Shown: positions 50,067 through 59,559 of the stretch, in pieces
Layout: each line of letters opens with the position of its first letter
Numbering within the stretch: the first letter of the stretch is position 1
DNA from: Bacillus sp. FJAT-27264
GTDB lineage: Bacteria; Bacillota; Bacilli; Paenibacillales; Paenibacillaceae
DNA length: 63,429 nucleotides
Reading direction: 5' to 3'
NCBI RefSeq assembly: GCF_001682855.1
Contig: NZ_MAQW01000029.1
Span: forward strand, 134,864-198,292
The notes under the pieces: generated by a model
What the model was told of the DNA's origin: nothing
The model's database searches: none
What the model saw: only the letters and a program-made list of their open reading frames with translations
Made by a program: the position numbers and the translations under genes

Positions 50067-50236
50067 GGAAACAGTTATTTCAACCTTCTGTAACAGGGAG
50101 ATTAATAGAGGTATGCAGGAAGTAGAAACAGTGTCCGCATGCAAGCCTACATCACAGGATAGTTACGACAAGCACAAGGGCATTTTCTGTATGTCACAGC
50201 AGAGGATGTCTTTTTATATGGAGAGGAGATCAGTAC

Positions 50237-52228
50237 ATGACGTTGCTGGAGAAGCCGTACAACAGTGGTCAACAGGCACAGGAAGCTTTATTGGAAGAAG
50301 TTATTCATTTGGGGCGCGATATTATTGACAGCCGGGACTTGGACTTGCTCAGGGAGAACGCAAATTTGAACGGGGAGAGTTTCTCCGGTAAAATGAGCAA
50401 GTTCGGCAGTGAATATTCCAAATGGTATGCCCGTAACTTCACGATGCCGCCGCAACTGGTACAAGCCATCCAAGACAACGTCGTCTATGTGCATGATCTG
50501 GACCAATATGCGATCGGAACAACCAATTGTATTTTTATCCCGTTTGAGAAGCTTCTGCGTGAAGGCTTCAACACGGGCAATGGCAGTGTACGCCCCCCGA
50601 ACTCAATTATGACGGCTATGGCGCTGGTAGCGATTATTTTTCAATCCCAGCAAAATGCCCAATACGGCGGCGTATCCGCCAATAAGCTGGATTACGATCT
50701 AGCTCCATATGTCACCAAATCCTTTGCCAAGCTATTCCTCAAGGGCCTGGATTATTTTGAAGAAAAACAAACCGTGGAACCACTTGAGCTTGGTGAAATT
50801 CATATGAGCCGCACCGATCTGGCAGAGCAGTATCCTAAGGCGTTCCGTTTTGCGCTAAAAGAAACCGAAAGTGAAACACTCCAGGCTGCCGAGAGTATGA
50901 TACATAATCTGAACACCATGTCGAGCCGGTCCGGCGGACAGATCCCGTTCACCAGCATCAACTACGGTACCTGCACCTCGCCTGAAGGCCAGCTCGTGAT
51001 CAGTTCCTTGCTAACGGCAACCATGCGCGGGCTCGGCAGTGGCGAGACGCCGGTGTTCCCGATTCAAATCTTCAAGTGCAAGCAGGGCGTCAACCAGCAG
51101 CCGGGTGATCCGAACTATGAACTGTTCATCAAGGCGGCTGAGTGCTCTGCACGCAGACTATATCCGAACTTTGCCAACCTAGACGCACCGCTCAATATGC
51201 AGTATTATGATTCTTCTAATCCCGACACCGAGTTCGCCACCATGGGCTGCCGCACTCGCGTGCTCAGCGACCGTTTTGGCCGCAATCATTGCTCTGGTAA
51301 AGGTAACCTTTCCTTTAATACGTTGAATCTGGTACGCCTCGGTTTGGCACATGGCATCGTCACAGGTCGCCGCAAGGTAGCCGATGAAGAAGGTTTCTAT
51401 AGCGACCTGGATCATTATCTGGACATCGCGCTGGACGGTCTGCTTCACCGCTTCCGTATTCAAGCCTCCCAGAAAGCCAAAGCATCCGATTTCATGATGC
51501 GTGAAGGGGTCTGGGAAGGCGGCGAACATTTGGCGCCAGAGGATAGCGTTGGCGAGCTGTTGAAGCATGGCAGCCTGTCGCTTGGCTTCATCGGGATTGC
51601 GGAATGCATGAAGGCTATGTATGGTAAGCACCACGGAGAAGACATGGCGGTTCACGCCAAAGCGCTGGCTATTGTCCGCCACATGCGGGAATATTGTGAT
51701 CGGAAGAGCGAGGAATATAATCTCAATATCACCCTATTCGCTACGCCTGCCGAAGGATTATCCGGCAAGTTCACGAAGGTTGATCATAAAGTATTGGGAT
51801 CCATTCCCGGTGTCACCGACCGCGAATATTATACCAACTCGTTTCACATTCCTGTATACTACACTCTGGGCGCTGCCCAGAAGATCAGTCTGGAAGCTCC
51901 TTTTCATGAGTACTGCAACGCCGGTGCGATATCGTATGTCGAATTAGATGGCAACGCACGCAGCAACCCGGCCGCTTTTGTAAAAATTATCCGATACGCT
52001 CTCCAGCAGGAGATTAGCTACTTTAGCATCAACCACCCTATAGACCGCTGCCAGGGCTGCGGCTATGAAGGGGTGATCGGCACGAATTGCCCTTCCTGCG
52101 GCGCACATGAGAATGAAGTTCATATCCGGCGCTTGCGCCGGGTGACGGGATATTTGACCGGAGATTATCAGACCCGCTTCAATGCGGCTAAGCAGGCGGA
52201 AGTAAGGGACCGGGTTAAGCATCTATGA
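50237..52228 (+). CDS. nrdD: Anaerobic (class III) ribonucleoside-triphosphate reductase
   Basis: A 663-residue glycyl-radical enzyme that makes dNTPs without oxygen. The substrate region SINYGTCTSPEGQLVISSLL, the zinc cysteines CQGCGYEGVIGTNCPSCG near 604-621 and the glycyl-radical motif RVTGYLTGDYQTRFNAAKQ near 632-650 are all present. The N-terminal ATP-cone of many NrdD proteins is missing; the first 40 residues are unrelated. ATG 50237 has GGAGAGGAG upstream. It overlaps nrdG by four bases (ATGA). Confidence 0.94.
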   Translation: MTLLEKPYNSGQQAQEALLEEVIHLGRDIIDSRDLDLLRENANLNGESFSGKMSKFGSEYSKWYARNFTMPPQLVQAIQDNVVYVHDLDQYAIGTTNCIFIPFEKLLREGFNTGNGSVRPPNSIMTAMALVAIIFQSQQNAQYGGVSANKLDYDLAPYVTKSFAKLFLKGLDYFEEKQTVEPLELGEIHMSRTDLAEQYPKAFRFALKETESETLQAAESMIHNLNTMSSRSGGQIPFTSINYGTCTSPEGQLVISSLLTATMRGLGSGETPVFPIQIFKCKQGVNQQPGDPNYELFIKAAECSARRLYPNFANLDAPLNMQYYDSSNPDTEFATMGCRTRVLSDRFGRNHCSGKGNLSFNTLNLVRLGLAHGIVTGRRKVADEEGFYSDLDHYLDIALDGLLHRFRIQASQKAKASDFMMREGVWEGGEHLAPEDSVGELLKHGSLSLGFIGIAECMKAMYGKHHGEDMAVHAKALAIVRHMREYCDRKSEEYNLNITLFATPAEGLSGKFTKVDHKVLGSIPGVTDREYYTNSFHIPVYYTLGAAQKISLEAPFHEYCNAGAISYVELDGNARSNPAAFVKIIRYALQQEISYFSINHPIDRCQGCGYEGVIGTNCPSCGAHENEVHIRRLRRVTGYLTGDYQTRFNAAKQAEVRDRVKHL

Positions 52229-52740
52229 ACATTTGCGGCTACTATCCCGAGTCAATCAATGAAGGCGAGGGCCTGCGGGCCGTCCTCTTCATTAGCGGGT
52301 GCCGCCACCGCTGCCCGGGCTGCTTCAATCCGAAGACGTGGAATTTTAATTACGGGGAAGCCTTTACCCCGGAGCGCAGACGCGAGCTAATCGCGGAGAT
52401 TGCGGCCAACCCGCTATTGGACGGACTAACATTGGCAGGCGGTGACCCTTTCTTTTCTGCAGAAGAAGTAGTAGAGTTCATTGAGGAACTTCGTGCCACG
52501 CTCCCAGACTTTCCGGTCTGGATCTACAGCGGGTACACGTACGAAGAGGTTACAGCGGTCTCCGGTTCGCCGGAATGGCGTCTGCTCAGCCAGTGTCAGG
52601 TGCTGATTGACGGACGTTTTGAAGAAGCTTTAAAAGACACCACCCTCCCCTACCGCGGGAGCTCCAATCAGCGAATTATTGATATTGAGGCCAGCCTTGC
52701 CGGCCCTGACATCGTACTTTGGCAGCCAACGACGCTTTAG
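52225..52740 (+). CDS. nrdG: Anaerobic ribonucleotide reductase activating protein
   Basis: A 171-residue radical SAM enzyme that installs the glycyl radical in NrdD. The iron-sulfur motif CxxxCxxC appears as CRHRCPGC in SGCRHRCPGCFNP, and the SAM-binding GGDPF follows in LAGGDPFFSAEEV. Translational coupling to nrdD by a four-base overlap keeps the two in proportion. Confidence 0.95.
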   Translation: MNICGYYPESINEGEGLRAVLFISGCRHRCPGCFNPKTWNFNYGEAFTPERRRELIAEIAANPLLDGLTLAGGDPFFSAEEVVEFIEELRATLPDFPVWIYSGYTYEEVTAVSGSPEWRLLSQCQVLIDGRFEEALKDTTLPYRGSSNQRIIDIEASLAGPDIVLWQPTTL

Positions 52741-52822
52741 CCGTTTTTGGCGCCTTTTACGGTCTAATAGATCAATTTTTAATAATCATAATTAAATTCA
52801 AAATATGAAGGGATGTACAATT

Positions 52823-55156
52823 ATGCCGCAACTCGTAGTAAAACCCGATAATCGCCAATTGGCTTTTGATGAAATCCGCCTTTCCGTATACGCTGACCGC
52901 ATTCTGAACGGACTTGAACAACTCAGCAAGGAATCCCTCCTGCGCGGAGTACAATCTAAGCTGCGTCGCGACGAAGTGAGCGGAGAAGAAATCAGCAGCG
53001 CATTCACGATGAGCGCTCTGGAACTGGTAAGCAAAGAAGAGCCGGAATGGAAATTTGCTGCTGCACGTTCGCTTTTAACTTCATTATATAAGAAAGCTGC
53101 TGTAAACCGCCGTTACAAAGCCTATCCGGAAGAGCCTTACGGTGAGCTGTATCCCCTGATTGCTGATCTGGTGAAAAAAGGGATCTACCGCGAAGAACTG
53201 CTCTCCCACTATACAAAGGCACAAATTAACGAGCTTGGCGCTACAATCGACTATACCCGCGACCTGCTGTTTGACTATATTGGCCTACTGACCCTGTCTG
53301 ACCGCTATTTGGCGCATGATTTTGACGGTCGTGTCATGGAATTACCGCAAGAGCGTTACATGATCATTGCGATGTACCTGATGCACACCGAGCCGGAAGA
53401 GAAACGTATGGAGCTTGTAAAAGAAGCCTACTGGGCAATGAGCAACATCTATATGACTGCTGCTACTCCAACTATGTCCAATGCAGGTAAAAAAGTAGCC
53501 GGTCAGCTCTCCAGCTGCTTCATCGACACCGTAGACGATTCTCTCGAAGGGATCTTCGATTCCAATACTGACGTAGCTCGACTTAGTAAAATGGGCGGCG
53601 GTATCGGTGTCTACCTTGGTAAAGTCCGGGCCCGCGGCTCCGATATCCGTGGTCACAAGAACACCAGCTCCGGCGTTATCCCATGGATTCGCCAGCTGAA
53701 CAATACCGCTGTCAGCGTAGACCAACTCGGCACACGCAAAGGCGCCGTGGCTGTATATCTTGACGTCTTCCACAAGGACATTCTGGCCTTCCTGGATCTT
53801 AAGCTGAACAACGGTGACGAGCGGATGCGCGCGCATGACGTTTTCCACGGTGTCTGCCTGCCAGACTTGTTCATGGAAGCTGTAGAAGCACGCAGCCACT
53901 GGAACCTGTTCTGTCCGCATGAAATCAAAAAAGTGATGGGTTGGAAGGACGAGAATGGCCGCCCGCTCGGTCTTGAAGATTTCTACGACGAAGAGCTTGG
54001 ACAAGGCACCTTCCGCGAGAAATATGCAGAAGCTACTGCTAACCTGGAGTTGTCCCGGATCACAGTTCCTGCCATCGACATTATGAAACGGATTATGAAG
54101 TCTCAGCTTGAGACAGGTACACCATACATGTTCTACCGTGACACCGTTAACCGTGCTAACCCGAACAGACATGCAGGTATGGTCTTCTCCTCCAACCTGT
54201 GCACCGAGATCATGCAGAACCAATCCGCTACTGTTATTGAACAGGAAGAACTGGTGACCAAAGACGGCCAGACCCGAATTGTTATTTCCAAAATCCCTGG
54301 CGATTTCGTAGTCTGCAACTTGAACTCCATCCACTTGGCCCGTGCAGTTCCTGCAGGTGTGCTGGAGCGTCTGGTACCGATCCAGGTTCGTATGCTGGAT
54401 AACGTTATCGACATCAACAACATTGAAGTATTGCAAGCTCAATATACGAACAGCCAATACCGTGCCGTCGGCCTCGGAACTTTCGGTCTGCATCACTTGC
54501 TGGCCCTGAAAGGCATCCGTTGGGAATCCGAAGAGGCCGTAGAATACAACAACCATCTGTACGAGCATATTAACTATCTACTGGTACGTTCCAGCATGGA
54601 GCTCGCTCGCGAAAAAGGACGTTATCCGAAATTCGCCGGTTCCGATTGGGAATCTGGCGCATACTTTACTTCACGCGGCTACACTAGCGGCGAGCAAGAA
54701 GGCAAGTATGTAACCACTGAGCAATGGCGTGAACTGCAAGAAGAAGTTGCCAAGGATGGCGTTCGTAACGCCTGGATGTTCGCGATTGCGCCGAACGGCT
54801 CCACTTCGATCATTGCCGGCTCTACAGCCAGTATTGACCCATTGTACGAACTGCTCTCCTATGAGGAGAAAACAACGTACAAAATTGCTAACCCTGCCCC
54901 AGATCTGTCCGAAAAGACCATCTGGTACTATAAAACAGCGTTCATGATTGACCAGAACTGGTCGATCCGCATGGCTTCGGCCCGTCAGCGCCATGTCGAT
55001 CAAGCGCAAAGCTTCAACCTGTATGTGCGCCCTGACATCAAAGCAACAGAGTTCCTAGAGCTTCATCTGAACGCCTGGAAGGGCGGCCTCAAATCCACTT
55101 ATTATGTGCGCAGCCGTGCATTAACTATCGAAGAGTGCGAATCTTGCGCGAGCTAA
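52823..55156 (+). CDS. nrdA: Class Ia ribonucleotide reductase alpha subunit (NrdA)
   Basis: A 777-residue catalytic subunit. An N-terminal ATP-cone spans about residues 1-90, which suggests allosteric activity control by ATP and dATP. The catalytic barrel has SNLCTEIMQN and APNGSTSIIAGSTASIDP, and the C-terminal redox pair is CESC four residues before the end. I start at ATG 52823, preceded by AAGGGA; the ATG at 52805 lacks a site. It lies 82 bases after nrdG, so oxygen-sensitive and oxygen-dependent enzymes are encoded in one row. Confidence 0.93.
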   Translation: MPQLVVKPDNRQLAFDEIRLSVYADRILNGLEQLSKESLLRGVQSKLRRDEVSGEEISSAFTMSALELVSKEEPEWKFAAARSLLTSLYKKAAVNRRYKAYPEEPYGELYPLIADLVKKGIYREELLSHYTKAQINELGATIDYTRDLLFDYIGLLTLSDRYLAHDFDGRVMELPQERYMIIAMYLMHTEPEEKRMELVKEAYWAMSNIYMTAATPTMSNAGKKVAGQLSSCFIDTVDDSLEGIFDSNTDVARLSKMGGGIGVYLGKVRARGSDIRGHKNTSSGVIPWIRQLNNTAVSVDQLGTRKGAVAVYLDVFHKDILAFLDLKLNNGDERMRAHDVFHGVCLPDLFMEAVEARSHWNLFCPHEIKKVMGWKDENGRPLGLEDFYDEELGQGTFREKYAEATANLELSRITVPAIDIMKRIMKSQLETGTPYMFYRDTVNRANPNRHAGMVFSSNLCTEIMQNQSATVIEQEELVTKDGQTRIVISKIPGDFVVCNLNSIHLARAVPAGVLERLVPIQVRMLDNVIDINNIEVLQAQYTNSQYRAVGLGTFGLHHLLALKGIRWESEEAVEYNNHLYEHINYLLVRSSMELAREKGRYPKFAGSDWESGAYFTSRGYTSGEQEGKYVTTEQWRELQEEVAKDGVRNAWMFAIAPNGSTSIIAGSTASIDPLYELLSYEEKTTYKIANPAPDLSEKTIWYYKTAFMIDQNWSIRMASARQRHVDQAQSFNLYVRPDIKATEFLELHLNAWKGGLKSTYYVRSRALTIEECESCAS

Positions 55157-55204
55157 GAAATTAATCATATAAGACGAATAAAGGAAATTAACAAAGAGCG
55201 AGAA

Positions 55205-55785
55205 GGAATGAGGGGCTCGGTTTAGAGCTACGGGGAGCGAAGCACTTGTCCGAGGGCTTTCGGCAGGAAAGCTCGCCTCCTAAGCCTAAGCTGTCGCCGG
55301 ATTTCAACGGCTATATGAAGATTCAAACAAAAGAGCAGGTATGATTCTGCTGAAGTTAGGGCTTTGAGGAGGCAAATTCAATTCCACCTCTCCCCTTTCC
55401 CAGTCTTTTTAACGTGAAAAAGAGCCGGCTTCTCCAACTAAGAGCATTTTTGTACCTTATATTTATTAAATGAAGGTGAATAAGGGAAATAAGCGCATTA
55501 TTGTATCTTAATTTTAGAAAAAACACTCTGAAAGGAGTATTTTGGAAGATTTAAGGTGCAAAATTGCCCCTAATTACCACTAACCCCGGTAGTACAGAGA
55601 TATTAAGGTACAAAACTGCCGTTAATTACAAAACGCATTCTATATAGCTTGAAGATCTGAAGACTGAGTCACGGAGAGAAACGTTTGAAACTGTAGGAGC
55701 GAAGCGTTCGCCTGAAAGCTTTCCACAGGAAGGCTCGCAACGTAAGCATAAGCTATCTTCAAATTTCATCCGCTATAAGCGGTCC
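55205..55785. repeat. Two diverged copies of an interspersed repeat in the nrdA-nrdB gap
   Basis: Block A (about 55205-55320) and block B (about 55668-55785) align over some 110 bases through shared words such as GGAGCGAAGC, AGGAA(A/G)GCTCGC, TAAGC(C/A)TAAGCT and ATTTCA. The 752-base gap holds no gene. The blocks may be fossil mobile elements or structured RNA. Confidence 0.65.
55444..55619. repeat. 16-bp motif in two direct and two inverted copies
   Basis: GCATTTTTGTACCTTA (55444) and GCATTATTGTATCTTA (55495) face TAAGGTGCAAAATTGC (55552) and TAAGGTACAAAACTGC (55604). Start distances within each pair are 51 and 52 bases. The whole forms a large imperfect palindrome. Confidence 0.75.
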
Positions 55786-55908
55786 AAATCAGGAAAGCTG
55801 GAGACAACAGCTTCCGGAAGTCCCAGCATTACTCGGCATGACGTTTAAGGCTTAAGATTTATAAACAATCGCCCAGCTTTAGCGCGCAAAAAATGGAGGG
55901 AAAAATAA

Positions 55909-56940
55909 ATGCAATTGCAAAAGATTTTTAATACCGAAGCACCCAACCAATCCACACGCATCATCGAAGGTGAATGCTCCGGGATTCTGAACTGGAACGA
56001 TATTCGCATGCCCCACATGTACAAACTGTACAAGGTGCTGCTGCTGAACCACTGGATCGCTGATGAAATTCCGATGTCCAAGGATGCTCAGCAGTTTCCG
56101 AACCTGGACCCTGAGGAGCAGCGTGTATTCAAGATCAACATCGCCCTGCTGGCCGTACTGGATTCCATGCAGACGATGTACGTAGGTGATGTGAAGCGGT
56201 ATTTAACCGATTCCTCGCTGGAGGCGATCTCTGCTATTATTGGACAGCAGGAGGTTGTACACAACCAGTCCTATTCCTACGTCCTTTCTTCCATCGTTTC
56301 GGAGGGGGAGCAGAAGGAGATTTTTGAATATTGGAAAAAAGATCCGGTGCTGCTGGAACGCAATCAGTTCATCTCCGAAATCTATCAAGCATTCCGCGAT
56401 GAGCCGTCCAAGGAGACCTTCTTCCGTGCGCTCGTGGCCGATCTCATTCTCGAAGGAGTCTTCTTCTACAGCACCTTTGCCTTCTTCTACAATCTGGCCC
56501 GTGACCAGAAGATGATGGCAACCAGCCAGATGATCTCTTATATTCAGCGTGACGAGAATCAGCACTGCTACTTCTTCGCCGAAGTGTTCAAGCAGTTGCT
56601 GGCCGATTTCCCGGAGCTGAACACTAAGGAGAACATGGATTATGTCTATCGTACCTTTGATCGTGCAGTGGAGCTGGAGACCAATTGGGCGCATTATACC
56701 CTCTCGAATGTAGAAGGCATCGACCTGAACGAGCTCAGCGATTACATCAAGTACATTGCTAATAAGCGCCTGACCCTGATGGGTATGGAAAAAGCCTATG
56801 AAGGTGTAGATGTGAACTGCATGCCTTGGATCAAGCCGTTCTCTGACGACGCGCTAAATGCAACCAAAACAGACTTTTTTGAAGCCAAATCCCGCAACTA
56901 CGGCAAGGTAGGCGAAGATAACGGGTTTGATGATTTGTAA
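55909..56940 (+). CDS. nrdB: Class Ia ribonucleotide reductase beta subunit (NrdB)
   Basis: A 343-residue di-metal radical subunit. Metal ligands are recognisable in the helices EEQRVFKINIALLAVLDS, EVVHNQSYSYVLSS, LILEGVFFYSTFAFFY and RDENQHCYFFAEVF; the radical tyrosine is probably in SYSYVL. The C-terminal GFDDL is the tail that docks on NrdA. ATG 55909 has ATGGAGGGA upstream. It is separated from nrdA by 752 bases of repeat DNA, an unusual distance for partner subunits, so it may have its own promoter. Confidence 0.93.
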   Translation: MQLQKIFNTEAPNQSTRIIEGECSGILNWNDIRMPHMYKLYKVLLLNHWIADEIPMSKDAQQFPNLDPEEQRVFKINIALLAVLDSMQTMYVGDVKRYLTDSSLEAISAIIGQQEVVHNQSYSYVLSSIVSEGEQKEIFEYWKKDPVLLERNQFISEIYQAFRDEPSKETFFRALVADLILEGVFFYSTFAFFYNLARDQKMMATSQMISYIQRDENQHCYFFAEVFKQLLADFPELNTKENMDYVYRTFDRAVELETNWAHYTLSNVEGIDLNELSDYIKYIANKRLTLMGMEKAYEGVDVNCMPWIKPFSDDALNATKTDFFEAKSRNYGKVGEDNGFDDL

Positions 56941-56950
56941 GATAAATACA

Positions 56951-56984
56951 AGCAGACCGTCTAGCACGGTTCTGCTTTTTCTTT
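56951..56984 (+). terminator. Terminator after nrdB
   Basis: AGCAGACCGT pairs with ACGGTTCTGCT (one G-U or mismatch) and is followed by TTTTCTTTT. It lies 11 bases after the stop. Confidence 0.85.
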
Positions 56985-57072
56985 TATAGAGCAGGGTTGA
57001 AGCATTGCCCTATAATCTGCTCATGAACACAACCTAAAAGTGTCAACGGAGTTATTGGATACTACTACACAC

Positions 57073-57113
57073 AAAAGCGTCTCTCCCACCTTAACGGTGC
57101 GGAAGAGACGCTT
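57073..57113 (-). terminator. Terminator after the flavin reductase gene
   Basis: Ten-base perfect arms AAGCGTCTCT and AGAGACGCTT enclose an inner CACC...GGTG stem, followed on the minus strand by TTTTG. Confidence 0.78.
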
Positions 57114-57156
57114 CCTTCATTCATATATGATAGCGGATTATAATTGCTACTCTCTC

Positions 57157-57720
57157 TTAGGCTTTAACTCCCCGAGCGACACGATGCTCAGTTTCCTCAG
57201 CAAGCTCTTCCAGAGCGGCATTCAGACGCAGCTGCAATTCCTCTGCAACGTTCACTTGGCCCTGATCGTTACGAACGACCTGGGAATCCACAGCGTACAC
57301 GCCGCCCAGGATGTAACGTGCACCCAGCACGGACAGCACAGGCTTCAGCGCGTAGTCAATTGACAGTAGATGCGCCAAACTGCCGCCCATAAAGAGCGGA
57401 AGCACTACTTTGCCGGCTAGCCCTTTTTGTGGAACCAGATCCAGGAAAGTCTTCAGCACGCCTGTATAGGAGGCTTTATATACCGGGCTGACTACGATCA
57501 CAGCATCAGCTTCCGCCACTAACCCATTAGCTTTAACAATGGCTTCACTCTCAAACTTGGTATGAATCAAATCCTCCGCCGGTAGCTCCGCTACATTAAT
57601 ACGGTCAACCTCAAAACCGCGACGGACCAGATCCGCCTCAGCATATTCGATGACTGCATTGATACGTGATACCAGGGATGGCGTTCCGTTAATGACAACA
57701 ATTTTAGCCAACTTCTCCAC
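57157..57720 (-). CDS. SsuE-type NADPH-dependent FMN reductase
   Basis: A 187-residue flavodoxin-like reductase with the phosphate loop INGTPSLVSRINAVIEYA and the FMN-contact segment VVSPVYKASYTGVLKTFLDLVP. SsuE proteins supply reduced FMN to alkanesulfonate monooxygenases. No ssuD or transporter gene is adjacent, so its partner is unknown. ATG 57720 has GAAGAGGTGGAG upstream. The stand-alone gene is divergent from serS. Confidence 0.86.
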   Translation of the reverse strand: MEKLAKIVVINGTPSLVSRINAVIEYAEADLVRRGFEVDRINVAELPAEDLIHTKFESEAIVKANGLVAEADAVIVVSPVYKASYTGVLKTFLDLVPQKGLAGKVVLPLFMGGSLAHLLSIDYALKPVLSVLGARYILGGVYAVDSQVVRNDQGQVNVAEELQLRLNAALEELAEETEHRVARGVKA

Positions 57721-57837
57721 CTCTTCTGTTCTGTTTATCAGCTTGCGCTGTTTATTCCGACTAAAATACTTTAAATTAAATCTAATCGTAACAAAGGGAG
57801 CGGATTTTTGTCAAACATAAACATGAAGTTGCCCCCC

Positions 57838-57866
57838 TTGCGTTGATTTCTTTCTTACGTTATACT
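57838..57866 (+). promoter_or_regulatory. Sigma-A promoter of the serS T-box leader
   Basis: TTGCGT (57838-57843) and TATACT (57861-57866) with 17 bases between them. Transcription would start near 57873. Confidence 0.6.
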
Positions 57867-57872
57867 AGGCAA

Positions 57873-58086
57873 CAATATTAAATTGAGATCAGGCCAGTGA
57901 TCGGCATCCAACCGTGAGGCGTCTGCGACCGGAGCAGTCCTTGTGTTCCCTAAGTTTACCGGGTTTCGCCCGTTACCGCGAAGACCAAAGAGGATCGAAT
58001 TCATCATGCGTTACGGTGATTCGGTCAACCTGGGTGGCACCGCGAGCTGACGCTCCTCGTCCCATGGATGAGGGCGTTTTTTGTGT
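57873..58086 (+). promoter_or_regulatory. T-box leader controlling serS
   Basis: The conserved T-box element GGGTGGCACCGCG (58032-58044) is followed by a terminator stem (CGCTCCTCGTC...GATGAGGGCG, about 58050-58076) and TTTTTT. Upstream stems of about 150 bases form the specifier part. I could not fix the specifier codon from sequence; a serine codon is expected from the gene. Uncharged tRNA would favour the antiterminator and allow serS expression. Confidence 0.88.
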
Positions 58087-58114
58087 TTTTATAAGACAAA
58101 AGGAGCGGATCGGT

Positions 58115-59392
58115 ATGCTGGACATGAATTGGATCAAGGAAAATACGGAGACTCTTAGAAACATGGCAACACAGAAGAATGTGGTATTTCCACTGGATGA
58201 ATTGCTGGCATGGGAGGATAAGCGGCGCAGCCTGCTTCAGGAGACGGAACAGCTGCGGGCGAGGCGCAATGTGCTGACCAAAGAGGTGGAGCAACGGCTA
58301 CGAGAGGGTGACCGCTCTGCCGGAGAGGCCGCGAAGGAACGCGTACGAGAGATCAACAGCGCGCTAACGGGGCTGGAAGCCGGGCTGGCCGAAGCTGAGC
58401 AGCGCTGCGGCGAGCTGATGCTGCTCGCCCCGAACCCTGTATCGCTGGATACACCCGTAGGGCGTGATGATAGCGACAATGTCGAGCTGCGCCGAGTCGG
58501 GACACCGCCAGCATTTGACTTCACGCCGCGCGACCATGTAGAACTCGGCGAGCTGCACGATATCCTAGATATCGCGCGCGGTGTCAAGGCCGGTGGACCG
58601 CGCAGCTACGTACTTAAAGGCGCGGGACTCTACCTGCACCTTGCCGTGCAGCGGCTCGCGCTGGATGTATTGACCGAGCGCGGCTTCACCGTTATGGATG
58701 TGCCTGTGATTGTCCGCCCGGAGACACTGCAGCGCACCGGCTTTTTCCCAGGCGGTATGGACCAGACCTATGAGCTGAATGGGGAGAATCGCTGGCTCGC
58801 CGGAACCTCGGAGGTCTCGCTCGTCTCGCTATACAGCGACGAGATCGTAGAACTGGATAACCCCCTTCGCCTAGCTGGCATGTCGGCCTGCTTCCGGCGC
58901 GAGGTCGGCTCGGCGGGACGGGATGTGCGCGGATTGTACCGGGTGCATCAGTTCTCGAAGATTGAGCAGGTCATCCTCTGCCGGAAGGATGAGGGCGTAT
59001 CGGAGAGCCTGCTTCAGGAAATTACGGCCAATGCCGAATATATTCTTGAGCTGCTGGAACTGCCTTACAGAGTAGCCGCTGTCTGTACTGGGGACATGGC
59101 CCTAAAGACGCATAAGCAATACGATATCGAGACCTGGATGCCTAGCAGAGGCGCATACGGAGAGACCCATTCGGCATCCAACCTGCTGGATTTCCAGGCT
59201 CGGCGGTCAGGCATTCGCTATCGTGATTACGATGGACGACTACAGTATTGCCATACTTTGAACAACACTGCCGTGGCTACGCCGCGGATTCTGATTCCAC
59301 TCCTGGAGAACCATCAACAGGAGGACGGAAGCATCTATATCCCCCGGGCCTTGCGCAAATATATGGATGGGCAAACCAAACTCAATCTCTAA
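58115..59392 (+). CDS. serS: Seryl-tRNA synthetase, divergent isoform
   Basis: A 425-residue class II synthetase that charges tRNA-Ser. The N-terminal coiled-coil arm spans about 30-100. Class II motifs are visible in TGFFPGG, FRREVGSAGRDVRGLYRVHQFSKIE and the C-terminal NTAVATPRILIPLLENHQQEDGSI. It differs from the usual bacterial SerRS in motif surroundings: LAGTSEVSL replaces the common IPTAEVPL. This suggests a second, divergent isoform. ATG 58115 has AAAAGGAG upstream. Controlled by a T-box. A terminator follows at 59452. Confidence 0.88.
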   Translation: MLDMNWIKENTETLRNMATQKNVVFPLDELLAWEDKRRSLLQETEQLRARRNVLTKEVEQRLREGDRSAGEAAKERVREINSALTGLEAGLAEAEQRCGELMLLAPNPVSLDTPVGRDDSDNVELRRVGTPPAFDFTPRDHVELGELHDILDIARGVKAGGPRSYVLKGAGLYLHLAVQRLALDVLTERGFTVMDVPVIVRPETLQRTGFFPGGMDQTYELNGENRWLAGTSEVSLVSLYSDEIVELDNPLRLAGMSACFRREVGSAGRDVRGLYRVHQFSKIEQVILCRKDEGVSESLLQEITANAEYILELLELPYRVAAVCTGDMALKTHKQYDIETWMPSRGAYGETHSASNLLDFQARRSGIRYRDYDGRLQYCHTLNNTAVATPRILIPLLENHQQEDGSIYIPRALRKYMDGQTKLNL

Positions 59393-59451
59393 CGCCAAAG
59401 AAGGCTAGTAGTTCGAAGAGTCAGCTTTTAATAATAGATAGAGTCACTCCT

Positions 59452-59477
59452 AAAGGCAGCGGATTCCGCTGCCTTTT
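59452..59477 (+). terminator. Terminator after serS
   Basis: AAAGGCAGCGG and CCGCTGCCTTTT form an 11-base perfect stem with a three-base loop (59452-59477). Confidence 0.85.
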
Positions 59478-59559
59478 AGTGCTGTCTGCTTACCTATCGA
59501 CATATCAAATAGGAGAATCTAGTCCCAAAGATATATCTAACATGAAAATATAAATATGT

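Noticed and set aside
53342..54568. 408-codon minus-strand frame inside nrdA
   Set aside because: Shadow of nrdA codon usage; no family and no start site.
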